Below are positions 1 through 8,419 of a stretch of DNA of 42,138 bases, piece by piece (positions within the stretch are counted from its first letter, which is position 1; each line of letters begins with the position of its first letter). The stretch is from an uncultured Pseudomonas sp. (GTDB lineage Bacteria > Pseudomonadota > Gammaproteobacteria > Pseudomonadales > Pseudomonadaceae). The stretch is from NCBI GenBank assembly GCA_943912755.1, contig CALTWF010000047.1:1-42138 (forward strand). Direction: 5' to 3'. The translations under genes and the position numbers were made by a program. A model generated the notes under the pieces. The model did not search any database. It was not told the origin of the DNA and was given only the letters and a program-made list of their open reading frames with translations.

Positions 1-1313
1 ACATCACCGACCTCGCCGACAAGCTGCTGCACAACCCCGAGCGCATCGAGGTCACCCCGCCGAACACCACGGTGGAGCGTATCGAGCAACGGGTCTACCG
101 CCTGCCGGCCAGCCACAAGCGCGCCCTGCTCGCCCACCTGATCACCCAGGGTGCCTGGGAGCAGGTGCTGGTCTTCACCCGTACCAAGCACGGCGCCAAC
201 CGCCTGGCCGAGTACCTGGAAAAGCACGGTCTGACCGCTGCCGCGATCCACGGCAACAAGAGCCAGAACGCCCGCACCAAGGCCCTGGCCGACTTCAAGT
301 CCGGCGCCGTGCGGATCATGGTCGCCACCGATATCGCCGCCCGCGGCCTGGATATCGACCAATTGCCTCACGTGGTCAACTTCGAGCTGCCCAACGTCGA
401 GGAAGACTACGTCCACCGCATCGGCCGTACCGGTCGTGCGGGCCGCTCCGGCGAGGCCATCTCGCTGGTCGCGCCGGATGAAGAGAAACTGCTCAAGAGC
501 ATCGAACGCGTCACCCGCCAGAAGATCCCGGATGGTGACCTGATGGGCTTCGATGCCGCCGCCGTCGAGGCCGAAAAGCCCGAAGTGCGCGAACCACGCC
601 CGCAGAACAACCAGCGCCGCGGCCAGCGCGCCGATGGCAGCAACGCCGGCGGCCGCAAGGACAAGGGCAGGGACAAGGGCAAAGAGAAAGACGCCGGCAA
701 AGACGGCAAGCAGTCCGGCGAGAAGGCTGCGGAGAAGTCCGCCGGCGGCCGCCAGGAACAACGCAAGCCACGGGACAAGAAGCCGCGCCAGCAGCAGAAC
801 GCCCAGCAAGGCGCGCCAGCAGCGCCGGCCAATCGTGACCCGGAAGAGTTCCTCGACGACGACATCGACAACTTCGGCAACCGTGCCGACTACGTCAGCC
901 CTTACCAGGGCAAGGGCGGCCAGGGCCGTAACCGTCGTCCGGGCGCCCAGGCCGGTGCCGGCAACGGTGGTGGCCAGGCGCGTGGCGGCCAGCCACGCAG
1001 CAATGGTGGTGGTTCGGGTCAACCGCGCAGCAACAACGGTGGCGGTGCCAACGGCGAGAAGCGTGGTGGTTCGCGCAATGGCGGTGGTGCTGGTGGCCGT
1101 GATGGCAACAACAACCGCAACCGCCGCCCGGCCCGTGACGATCGTCAGGAGCCGGCAGTGCGCAGCCCGCGTGAAGGCCAGCCGCAGCAGAACCAGCCGA
1201 AGATCATGCACAAGGAATCGAAGATCGATCGCTTCCCGTCCATGGAACAGCTGGAGCAACTGCCGAGCCGTCCTCGCGGTGAAAAACCGGCGTTGCTGAC
1301 CCGCAATCGCTGA
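1..1313 (+). CDS. rhlE: ATP-dependent RNA helicase, DEAD-box RhlE type (5' end missing)
   Basis: The reading frame is open from the left edge (first full codon at base 3) to a TGA at 1311-1313, so the N-terminal RecA domain with the Walker A and DEAD motifs lies outside the window. What remains is the C-terminal RecA-like domain: motif V (ATDIAARGLDID) and motif VI (HRIGRTGRAG) are intact. A low-complexity tail of roughly 250 residues follows, first rich in Lys/Arg/Glu/Gln, then Gly/Asn/Arg-rich with GGG and RGG-like repeats, ending in a short ordered-looking segment (KIDRFPSMEQLEQLPSRP). Basic Gly-rich tails in RhlE/SrmB-type helicases bind RNA and assist ribosome assembly or mRNA turnover. 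The family call is firm; the exact paralogue is less so, since pseudomonads carry several RhlE proteins. A terminator hairpin follows the stop closely. Confidence 0.9.
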   Translation, partial: ITDLADKLLHNPERIEVTPPNTTVERIEQRVYRLPASHKRALLAHLITQGAWEQVLVFTRTKHGANRLAEYLEKHGLTAAAIHGNKSQNARTKALADFKSGAVRIMVATDIAARGLDIDQLPHVVNFELPNVEEDYVHRIGRTGRAGRSGEAISLVAPDEEKLLKSIERVTRQKIPDGDLMGFDAAAVEAEKPEVREPRPQNNQRRGQRADGSNAGGRKDKGRDKGKEKDAGKDGKQSGEKAAEKSAGGRQEQRKPRDKKPRQQQNAQQGAPAAPANRDPEEFLDDDIDNFGNRADYVSPYQGKGGQGRNRRPGAQAGAGNGGGQARGGQPRSNGGGSGQPRSNNGGGANGEKRGGSRNGGGAGGRDGNNNRNRRPARDDRQEPAVRSPREGQPQQNQPKIMHKESKIDRFPSMEQLEQLPSRPRGEKPALLTRNR

Positions 1314-1327
1314 GTTTCACCGGAAAC

Positions 1328-1357
1328 AAAAACGCCGCCCCTGAGGGCGGCGTTTTT
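1328..1357. terminator. Bidirectional Rho-independent terminator
   Basis: A perfect 13-bp stem (AAAAACGCCGCCC / GGGCGGCGTTTTT) closes a CTGA loop, with A and T tracts on the two sides. It lies between the convergent stops of the helicase gene (1313) and the YceI gene (1375), so it can end transcription in both directions. Confidence 0.9.
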
Positions 1358-1374
1358 GTTGGCGAGGCGGAAGA

Positions 1375-1953
1375 TTACTTCTGCTTCACGCCTTCCAGCG
1401 AGATGTCCAGGACCAGGGTCTGGGAAGCCGGGCCCGGGCCTTTGATACCGAAGTCGTTCAGGTTCAGGGTGGTGGTGGCGTTGAAGCCGGCACGCTCGCC
1501 GCCCCATGGATCCTTGCCTTCACCGTTGAAGGTGGCCTTGAAGGTGACCGGCTTGGTCACGCCGTGCAGGGTCAGGTCGCCGGTGACGTCAGCGGTTTTC
1601 TCGCCGGTGGATTTAACCGCGGTGGAGACGAACTTGGCGTCCGGGTACTTCTTCACGTCGAGGAAGTCGGCGCTGGCGATGTGCTTGTCACGCTCGGCGT
1701 GGTTGGACCACAGGCTGGCGGTCTTCAGGTCGACGCTGATCTTGCTCGCTTCAGGCTTGGCCGAATCCCAGGAGAAAGAGCCGTCGAAGTCCTTGAAGGT
1801 ACCGTGGATGAAGCTGTAGCCCAGGTGATTGATCTTCCAGTCGACGAATGCGTGCTGGCCTTCCTTGTCGATCTTGTAGTCGGCGGCCATGGCCTGACCA
1901 GCCGAGAGCAGAGCGGTACCCAGTGCCAGAGCGGCAAAAGTCTTTTTCAACAT
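1375..1953 (-). CDS. YceI family periplasmic protein
   Basis: The product is 192 residues with a typical Sec signal peptide: MLKKTF, a hydrophobic core, and a cleavage site after AMA at about residue 23. The mature part has YceI/lipocalin-like features: an early HAFVDWKINHLGYS segment, FDGSFSWD, NHAERDKHIASADFLD, and a closing TLNLNDFGIKGPGP region. YceI proteins form a beta-barrel that binds long isoprenoid or fatty amide chains; the P. aeruginosa homologue in the equivalent place (PA0423, PasP) is a secreted protein. It lies 31 bp downstream of the cytochrome b561 gene on the same strand, the usual pairing for this family, which suggests an operon and a possible ubiquinone- or isoprenoid-linked role. 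That functional link is inference. Confidence 0.93.
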   Translation of the reverse strand: MLKKTFAALALGTALLSAGQAMAADYKIDKEGQHAFVDWKINHLGYSFIHGTFKDFDGSFSWDSAKPEASKISVDLKTASLWSNHAERDKHIASADFLDVKKYPDAKFVSTAVKSTGEKTADVTGDLTLHGVTKPVTFKATFNGEGKDPWGGERAGFNATTTLNLNDFGIKGPGPASQTLVLDISLEGVKQK

Positions 1954-1984
1954 ACTTTCGATTCCTTTGAGTGGAGGTTGAACA

Positions 1985-2536
1985 TCAAGCCTTGCGGCCC
2001 AGCATGCGCGTCAGGGTCGCATCACGGTCGATAAAGTGGTGTTTCAGAGCGGCCAGCCCGTGCAGGACTGCGAATACCACCAGTCCCCAGGCCAGATAGA
2101 GGTGAACCACGCCGGCGATATCAGCCTGATCGGGCAGGCCGGAAATCAGTGCCGGAACTTCGAACAGACCGAATACCGGGATGCCCGCGCCATCGGCGGT
2201 GGAAATCAGATAACCGGCGATCAAAACGGCGAACAGACCGACATACAGCAGCAGGTGCCCGGCCTTGGCCGCGACGCGGGTCAGCGTGCCGTGATTGGCC
2301 GGAGCCGGCGGCGGCGGGCTGACGAAGCGCCAGACTACCCGCAGCAGCATCAGCGCCAGCACGGTCAGGCCGATGCCCTTGTGCAGTTCCGGCGCGGTAT
2401 GGCGCCAGGAGCTGTAGTAATCCAGGCCGACCATCCACAGCCCCAGGCCGAACAGCCCGAACACCGCCAGGGCAATGCCCCAGTGCAGGACGATGCTGAG
2501 CAGACCGTAGCGAGAAGATGAATTGCGAAGCTGCAT
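1985..2536 (-). CDS. Cytochrome b561 (CybB family) membrane protein
   Basis: The 183-residue protein has four hydrophobic membrane segments, at about 13-35, 52-70, 90-110 and 142-163. Histidines suitable for two b-type haems lie in them: LHWGIA in helix 1, ELHKGIG before helix 2, GHLLLY in helix 3, and VHLYLAWG with VLHGLAALKHH in helix 4. The family is a diheme ubiquinol-oxidising electron carrier of the inner membrane; E. coli CybB acts as a superoxide:ubiquinone oxidoreductase. It is the first gene of a two-gene unit with the YceI protein. Upstream (2537-2600) the DNA is AT-rich and presumably holds the promoter, but no clear -35/-10 pair stands out. Confidence 0.9.
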   Translation of the reverse strand: MQLRNSSSRYGLLSIVLHWGIALAVFGLFGLGLWMVGLDYYSSWRHTAPELHKGIGLTVLALMLLRVVWRFVSPPPPAPANHGTLTRVAAKAGHLLLYVGLFAVLIAGYLISTADGAGIPVFGLFEVPALISGLPDQADIAGVVHLYLAWGLVVFAVLHGLAALKHHFIDRDATLTRMLGRKA

Positions 2537-2590
2537 TTGCCGGATTCCCCGTAAGAATTGCTGCCAAGACTAACCGGTTATTTATCGATA

Positions 2591-2612
2591 AAAAGCGAAA
2601 AATCTCGCTTTT
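2591..2612 (-). terminator. Possible terminator downstream of the amine oxidase gene
   Basis: An 8-bp perfect stem (AAAAGCGA / TCGCTTTT) closes a 6-base loop; on the minus strand it is followed by more T residues. It could end minus-strand transcripts from the amine oxidase gene before the cytochrome b561 promoter. It lies about 210 bases past that gene's stop, so its role is uncertain. Confidence 0.4.
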
Positions 2613-2742
2613 AACTATCAGAAAAATAGATGTTTAGTGTGCAGAAAAGGCGTTAAGGAAACATTAACACCGGGGGAAAGACTGTAGACGGAGATGCAGG
2701 GGAGTGCGAAGGGGCTGGAATCTGTGGTGTAGCTGATGGCCT

Positions 2743-2816
2743 CAGCGCCGGCAAGGCCGGCCCCCACAAGGTTCAGAGGTGTCCTCGAACCTGTGGGAAC
2801 TGGCTCGCCAGCGATG
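2743..2816. repeat. REP-type inverted pair (diverged)
   Basis: Two imperfect inverted arms occur at about 2743-2774 and 2787-2816. The right arm carries CTGTGGGAACTGGCTCGCCAG and the left a diverged complement (GCCGGCAAGGCCGGCCCCCAC). This is a variant of the palindrome found at 13703-13792, 23324-23395 and 31284-31360. It sits directly after the stop of the amine oxidase gene. Confidence 0.75.
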
Positions 2817-2823
2817 AAGATCG

Positions 2824-4602
2824 TCAGTTCGCCTTGGCCTGGCTGTTGGTCGCCGGCTTTTTCACCGGTGCGGCCTTGGCCTCGGTCTTTTTCGCCGGCG
2901 CAGGGGTTTTCTTCGCCGGTGCCGGCTTGGCCTCGGCTTTCTTCGCTGGAGCCGCCTTGGCAGCAGGGGTGGCCTTGGCCGGCTCTTCCTTCACCACCGG
3001 AGCCGGAGCCACGGGAGCGGCCGGAGCAGGTGCCACAGGCGCTGGCGCCGGTGCTACCGCCGTCTCGGCCGCCTTGGCGGTTTCCGCCGCTGGTTTCTCA
3101 TCGCCACCACCGAACAGCCGCGAGAAGAAGCCCGGTTTGCCGTCGTCCTTCTTCGCCGCCACCGCTGCCGCAGCAGCCGTACCCGCCGCCGCAGTGGCCG
3201 CCACCGATTTCACCGGGTCGAACGACTTGCCCGCCGCCAGATCCTGAACCTGCCCCGCCGCACGCTTGCCGCTGCGCAGGGCGCCTTCGAGGGTGCCTGG
3301 ATACATGACGTCGGTGTGCTCGCCGGCGAAGGCGATACGCTGCACCGGGCGTTCCCACAGGCGCCAGTACTTGCTGATCTGCCCCGGACCGTAGGCCAGG
3401 TAGGAGCCACCGGTGCCAGCATCGGTGCTGTAGCGGCGGATCTCGTAGCCGGTGAACGCCCCGCGCGCTTGCGGATAGAAGGCATGCAGGCGGATCAGCA
3501 CCTGGTCGACCATCTGCTTGTCACCGAAGGCCTGCATCACCCGGGCGTTGTCACCCGAGAGGTTGATCACCACGTTGGCGCCACCTTTCAGCGCCGGCTC
3601 GATCCACAGCATGCCGAGGCCGGTGTTGCTGTAGATCTCGCCGGACATGCGCGCGCGGCTTTCCCATACCGGGTTCTTGAACTTCAGCATCAGTTGGTCG
3701 CGCCAGCCGTAGTTGGTGCCCTTGAGTGCTGCCAGATGCTGGTTGTCCAGTGCCGGGGTCAGCTGGATCTTCGCCAATGCGCGCAGCGGTACGGCCAGTA
3801 CCAGGTAATCGGCCTGGTAGCCGACGCCGCCAACCTTGACGGTGACGCCGTCCTTGTCCTGGCTGATGGCGGTCACCGGCGAGCTGGTCTTGATGGTCTT
3901 CAACTGCTTGACGAAGGCCTGGGCCAGTACCGGGCTGCCGCCGGGCAGGCGGGCGGCGCGCAGGTCACGGTCATTGACGCCACGATAGACCCGGCCCTGC
4001 TGGGCGAAGTACAGCAGCGACAGGCGCGACGGCTCGTCGTAGCGGGTACGGATCTGCTGGTTGACCAGTTGCCGCGCGGTGGCCGGCAGTTGCAGCTTGT
4101 CCAGCCAGGCCGACACGTTCATCTGGTCGAGAGCGAACAGGGTGCTGTTGGCGGCGGGGTTTTCCGGGTCGCTGATCGACGCAGCGAGGTCGTCGAGGGT
4201 CTTTTCGTAGCGTTTCAGCGCCTCGGCGGTAGCCGGCTGCTTGGTGGCCAGGTCGGCGGCGCTGAAATACTCGCCGTCGATCAGGTAGCCGGGACTGCGG
4301 ACGAACTCCGGCGCCGGCAGCGTGGTGAGCTTGAAGGTGTCCAGGTACTGGTTGAGTACCGGTTGCGCCTTGCTGTTGCCGATCCACTCGCTGGTGGCCA
4401 GCCCGGAGCGCCCGCCGATGCCCGGCTTGGCTTCCAGCAGGGTCACTTGCCAGCCCTTGTTCTGCAACTCGTAGGCTGCGGTCAGACCCGCCAGGCCGCC
4501 GCCGACCACGATGGCCGTCGGAGTCTTGCCCGCCGCCATCGCCCCTGCGCTGAACAACCCGATAAACACCAGCGCGCAACCGCGCAGCCAAGCAGCAGAC
4601 AT
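2824..4602 (-). CDS. Exported flavin monoamine oxidase family protein with basic C-terminal tail
   Basis: The protein has 592 residues. Residues 1-23 resemble a Sec signal peptide ending in AMA, with no twin-arginine motif. The FAD dinucleotide-binding motif follows at once (IVVGGGLAGLTAAYEL, about 31-46), then LEAKPGIGGRSG. Near residue 420 is the amine oxidase C-terminal FAD signature (IAFAGEHTDVMYPGTLEGAL). From about residue 465 the protein becomes low-complexity: an Ala-rich stretch, a short FFSRLFGGG segment, then Pro/Ala and repeated PAKK/AKP units to the end. The homologue in this position in P. aeruginosa is PA0421. The substrate cannot be read from sequence. The basic tail resembles that of PhaF and AlgP and might bind polyanions such as DNA or polymer surfaces, which is inference. 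A flavoprotein exported unfolded by Sec is unusual, so the N-terminus may instead be a membrane anchor. Confidence 0.85.
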   Translation of the reverse strand: MSAAWLRGCALVFIGLFSAGAMAAGKTPTAIVVGGGLAGLTAAYELQNKGWQVTLLEAKPGIGGRSGLATSEWIGNSKAQPVLNQYLDTFKLTTLPAPEFVRSPGYLIDGEYFSAADLATKQPATAEALKRYEKTLDDLAASISDPENPAANSTLFALDQMNVSAWLDKLQLPATARQLVNQQIRTRYDEPSRLSLLYFAQQGRVYRGVNDRDLRAARLPGGSPVLAQAFVKQLKTIKTSSPVTAISQDKDGVTVKVGGVGYQADYLVLAVPLRALAKIQLTPALDNQHLAALKGTNYGWRDQLMLKFKNPVWESRARMSGEIYSNTGLGMLWIEPALKGGANVVINLSGDNARVMQAFGDKQMVDQVLIRLHAFYPQARGAFTGYEIRRYSTDAGTGGSYLAYGPGQISKYWRLWERPVQRIAFAGEHTDVMYPGTLEGALRSGKRAAGQVQDLAAGKSFDPVKSVAATAAAGTAAAAAVAAKKDDGKPGFFSRLFGGGDEKPAAETAKAAETAVAPAPAPVAPAPAAPVAPAPVVKEEPAKATPAAKAAPAKKAEAKPAPAKKTPAPAKKTEAKAAPVKKPATNSQAKAN

Positions 4603-4859
4603 TCGTCGAACTCCGGATCAAAGGCAGGAAAAAGCCGGGAAACGGTCCCGGCAGAAAGTGAGCGGAAGAATACGCCAGGCCCTGAGCGGTCGCCAGCGCA
4701 AGCGGATGAAACAGGCGGACTTGATATTTTTGTCAGTAGACGCTTGGCAAAGGCCGCGTGAGGATATCGGCGAAAGGACTTTGTAAAGGGAGTTCAATCC
4801 TGCCGTTTGAATGGAAAAGGGCGAGACAAACCGCCCCAATACACTCCGGAGTCCGCAAG

Positions 4860-5084
4860 ATGGCGTATATCGAGAAGTTCGTAGACGATGAACTGATGGT
4901 GTTCGAAGTCGAAATGCACTCGAAGATGCTCGGTTTCGGCATCAGACAGGTAGAGGAAATTCACGAGAAAAAAGAACTGGTCATTGGCGACGCCAATAAC
5001 TTCGCGATGTTCTTTCCTAAAGGCCCCAAGAACTTCTCGCTCGCGTATTACCAGGTTGAAAACCTCACTTGGGAAGACGCCTGA
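4860..5084 (+). CDS. Small protein of unknown function, related to the next gene
   Basis: I do not recognise this 74-residue acidic protein. The longer frame opens at 4758, but the ATG at 4860 is preceded by GGAG (4848-4851) at good spacing and begins the protein-like part (MAYIEKFVDDELMVFEVEMH). No signal peptide or membrane segment is visible. Its last 38 residues align without gaps to the middle of the following protein, with 16 identities: ELV-GDA, a central Pro, L-YYQ, T and EDA are shared. The DNA is clearly poorer in G+C than its surroundings (27 of 60 bases in 4861-4920, against 38 of 60 in 5821-5880 in bioA), suggesting acquisition. It lies 63 bp upstream of its relative and is probably cotranscribed with it. 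Confidence 0.75.
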   Translation: MAYIEKFVDDELMVFEVEMHSKMLGFGIRQVEEIHEKKELVIGDANNFAMFFPKGPKNFSLAYYQVENLTWEDA

Positions 5085-5147
5085 ATCATTATCCCGGCGT
5101 TGCCCTGACCACCCACGGATGCCTCACCTGCGTCGAGGTTACTGCAA

Positions 5148-5711
5148 ATGACCGAAGTGCCTGGATTGATCAAGAAGACCAAGAAATTTGAATCCATTAC
5201 CCACACGACGCTCTTCAAGGAGGGGGACAAACACACGCTGCCTTCCGGCGTCATTGTCGAGCTTCTGCGCGCGGACTCGTCTAGCAACAAGTACAAAGAC
5301 CTGCGCAAGCCGTCTGGATTCATGCAGGCATCCGGAAAGAATCCAGGAAGTGCAGAACAGCAGAAACTGTTCGGCAAAATGGAATTGGTCGTTGGTGATG
5401 CCTGCCACCTGAAACTCACGCTTCCGGACGAGTGCATATCTCTTGGCCTGGTGTATTACCAGTTGCTCGATTACACCAAGGAAGACGCTGACGTTACCCG
5501 CACTGCAATCAAAGACCTGACATGGAAGGACCAAGTCTTCGAGATCCGCTACTTCTCGTACAAAGACACCGTCCAGGCACCTCCGGCCCTCGACCAGGTC
5601 CGTACCCCTACCTATGGCCGCCACATCAGCGCCAATTCCCATGTGGTTGTGGAGAATGTGCCGATAGGCAGTCTGCATATCGGGCAGATCAATTGGTACA
5701 CATTGCCGTGA
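5148..5711 (+). CDS. Protein of unknown function, paralogue of the upstream small gene
   Basis: I do not recognise this 187-residue protein. It appears soluble, with no signal peptide or membrane span. Residues about 84-121 hold the block shared with the preceding protein (MELVVGDA ... LVYYQLLDYTKEDA). After it comes KDLTWKDQVFEIRYFSYKD, which recalls the LTWEDA end of the shorter protein. The C-terminal third (SANSHVVVENVPIGSLHIGQ) is predicted beta-rich by eye. Base composition is low (26 of 60 G+C in 5161-5220). The pair sits between the amine oxidase and bioA genes. A two-gene cassette of related proteins is compatible with many roles; nothing here identifies one. Confidence 0.75.
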   Translation: MTEVPGLIKKTKKFESITHTTLFKEGDKHTLPSGVIVELLRADSSSNKYKDLRKPSGFMQASGKNPGSAEQQKLFGKMELVVGDACHLKLTLPDECISLGLVYYQLLDYTKEDADVTRTAIKDLTWKDQVFEIRYFSYKDTVQAPPALDQVRTPTYGRHISANSHVVVENVPIGSLHIGQINWYTLP

Positions 5712-5774
5712 CTCCGGCCTTTGCTTAGGCTTGTGCGGGTTTCCCGAACCCGCGCACGCCAGGAGTACAAGCCG

Positions 5775-7181
<1,407 letters not shown>

Positions 7182-7244
7182 TAACCGATTGGGGCCGCAC
7201 AGCGGTCCCAAACCTCACACCTCACATTTCCCGCAGAGCCCCCA

Positions 7245-7964
7245 ATGAGACTCTCCCGCTTTTTCATCGACGCCCCGCTGAGCCTCGGCGAGCACGATCT
7301 GCCTGAAGCCCAGGCCCATTACATCGGCCGCGTCCTGCGCATGGCTCCCGGCGACGCCGTACAGCTGTTCGACGGCAGCGGCCAGGAATACCTCGGCCAG
7401 TTGCTTGAAGTCGGCAAGAAGACCGTGCGCGTCAGCCTCGACCAGGCCCTCCCCGGCCAGGCCGAATCACCGCTGCACATCCATCTCGGCCAGGGCCTGT
7501 CCCGTGGCGAGCGCATGGACTGGGCGATCCAGAAGGCCACCGAGCTGGGGGTGAACGTCATCACCCCGATCGTCAGCGAACGCTGCGAGGTGCGCCTGAA
7601 GGACGAGCGCGCCGACAAGCGCCTGGCCCACTGGCGCCAGGTGGCGATCAGCGCCTGCGAACAATGCGGCCGCTCCAGCGTGCCGACCATCAATCCACCC
7701 GTCACCCTGGCCGAATGGCTGGCCGCCTGCGACGAAACGCTGAAGCTGGTCCTGCACCCGGTGGCCGAGCCACTGGTCAGCCATGCACGCCCGGACCGCC
7801 TGGCCTTTCTGATCGGCCCGGAAGGCGGCTTGTCGGACGCCGAAGTGGAACAGGCCAAGGCCAGCGGCTTCCACGCCGCCCGCCTCGGCCCACGGGTGCT
7901 GCGCACGGAAACCGCGCCAGTGGTGGCGCTGGCCGTGGCCCAGCAACTGTGGGGCGATTTCTAG
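7245..7964 (+). CDS. rsmE: 16S rRNA (uracil-1498-N3)-methyltransferase RsmE
   Basis: A SPOUT-class methyltransferase of 239 residues that methylates N3 of U1498 in 16S rRNA. It follows the E. coli RsmE pattern closely: the N-terminal PUA-like part holds HYIGRVLRMAPGDAVQLFDGS, followed by SPLHIHLGQGLSRGERMDW, ISACEQCGRSSVP, and the SAM-binding trefoil knot LIGPEGGLSDAEV with LGPRVLRTETAPV near the end. It probably shares a transcript with bioA. Its stop overlaps the stop of the convergent chpC: both TAG codons come from the palindrome CTAG at 7961-7964, and there is no room for a terminator. A second, more diverged family member is at 38688-39395. Confidence 0.96.
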   Translation: MRLSRFFIDAPLSLGEHDLPEAQAHYIGRVLRMAPGDAVQLFDGSGQEYLGQLLEVGKKTVRVSLDQALPGQAESPLHIHLGQGLSRGERMDWAIQKATELGVNVITPIVSERCEVRLKDERADKRLAHWRQVAISACEQCGRSSVPTINPPVTLAEWLAACDETLKLVLHPVAEPLVSHARPDRLAFLIGPEGGLSDAEVEQAKASGFHAARLGPRVLRTETAPVVALAVAQQLWGDF

Positions 7965-8419
7965 AGCTCGGGCAGGAGTTTTTCCAGCGCCACCAGGTCC
8001 GGCACCCGGGCGACCTGCTCGCCTACCTGCACCGCCGCCAGCTCGAACTCGGCCAACGGCACATCGACGTAGTTGAGCTGGCTGTCCAGCTTGCACGAGC
8101 GCGGGATGCCCTGCACCAGCAGGGCGAAGAAGCTGCGCGAAGTGCCGCCGAGGGCATTGAGCACGACGATCCGCGCCCGCTCGCCGACCTGGGTCTGGCC
8201 ACCGCAGGCCGCCTCGAAACTGAGCAACGGCAGGCGCTGGCTGCGCCAGTCGATCCAGCCGAGCAGCCAGGCCGGCTGGTCCGGCGCCGGGGTACAGGCC
8301 TGGTAGCCGATCAGCTCGGCCACCGCCACGTTGGGCAGCACCAGGCTGCGATCGCTCAGCGGCAGCAACAGCCCGGTCAGGCTGGTTCGACGGCCGCTGC
8401 GGGCCCCTTGTTCAAGCAT
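7961..8419 (-). CDS. chpC: CheW-like adaptor ChpC of the type IV pilus chemosensory system
   Basis: The product is about 152 residues. The ATG at 8419 overlaps the chpA stop (ATGCTTGA), the usual translational coupling. The CheW-like fold is supported by LLLPLSDRSLVLPNVAVAELIGY, a LGWIDWRSQRLPLLSFE segment matching the CheW/PilI core (G-I-WRG-LPL-D), and a matching spacing to the C-terminus. In P. aeruginosa ChpC links additional receptors or signals to the ChpA kinase. Here it is the last gene of the pil-chp operon; no chpB, chpD or chpE is present. Confidence 0.85.
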   Translation of the reverse strand: MLEQGARSGRRTSLTGLLLPLSDRSLVLPNVAVAELIGYQACTPAPDQPAWLLGWIDWRSQRLPLLSFEAACGGQTQVGERARIVVLNALGGTSRSFFALLVQGIPRSCKLDSQLNYVDVPLAEFELAAVQVGEQVARVPDLVALEKLLPEL

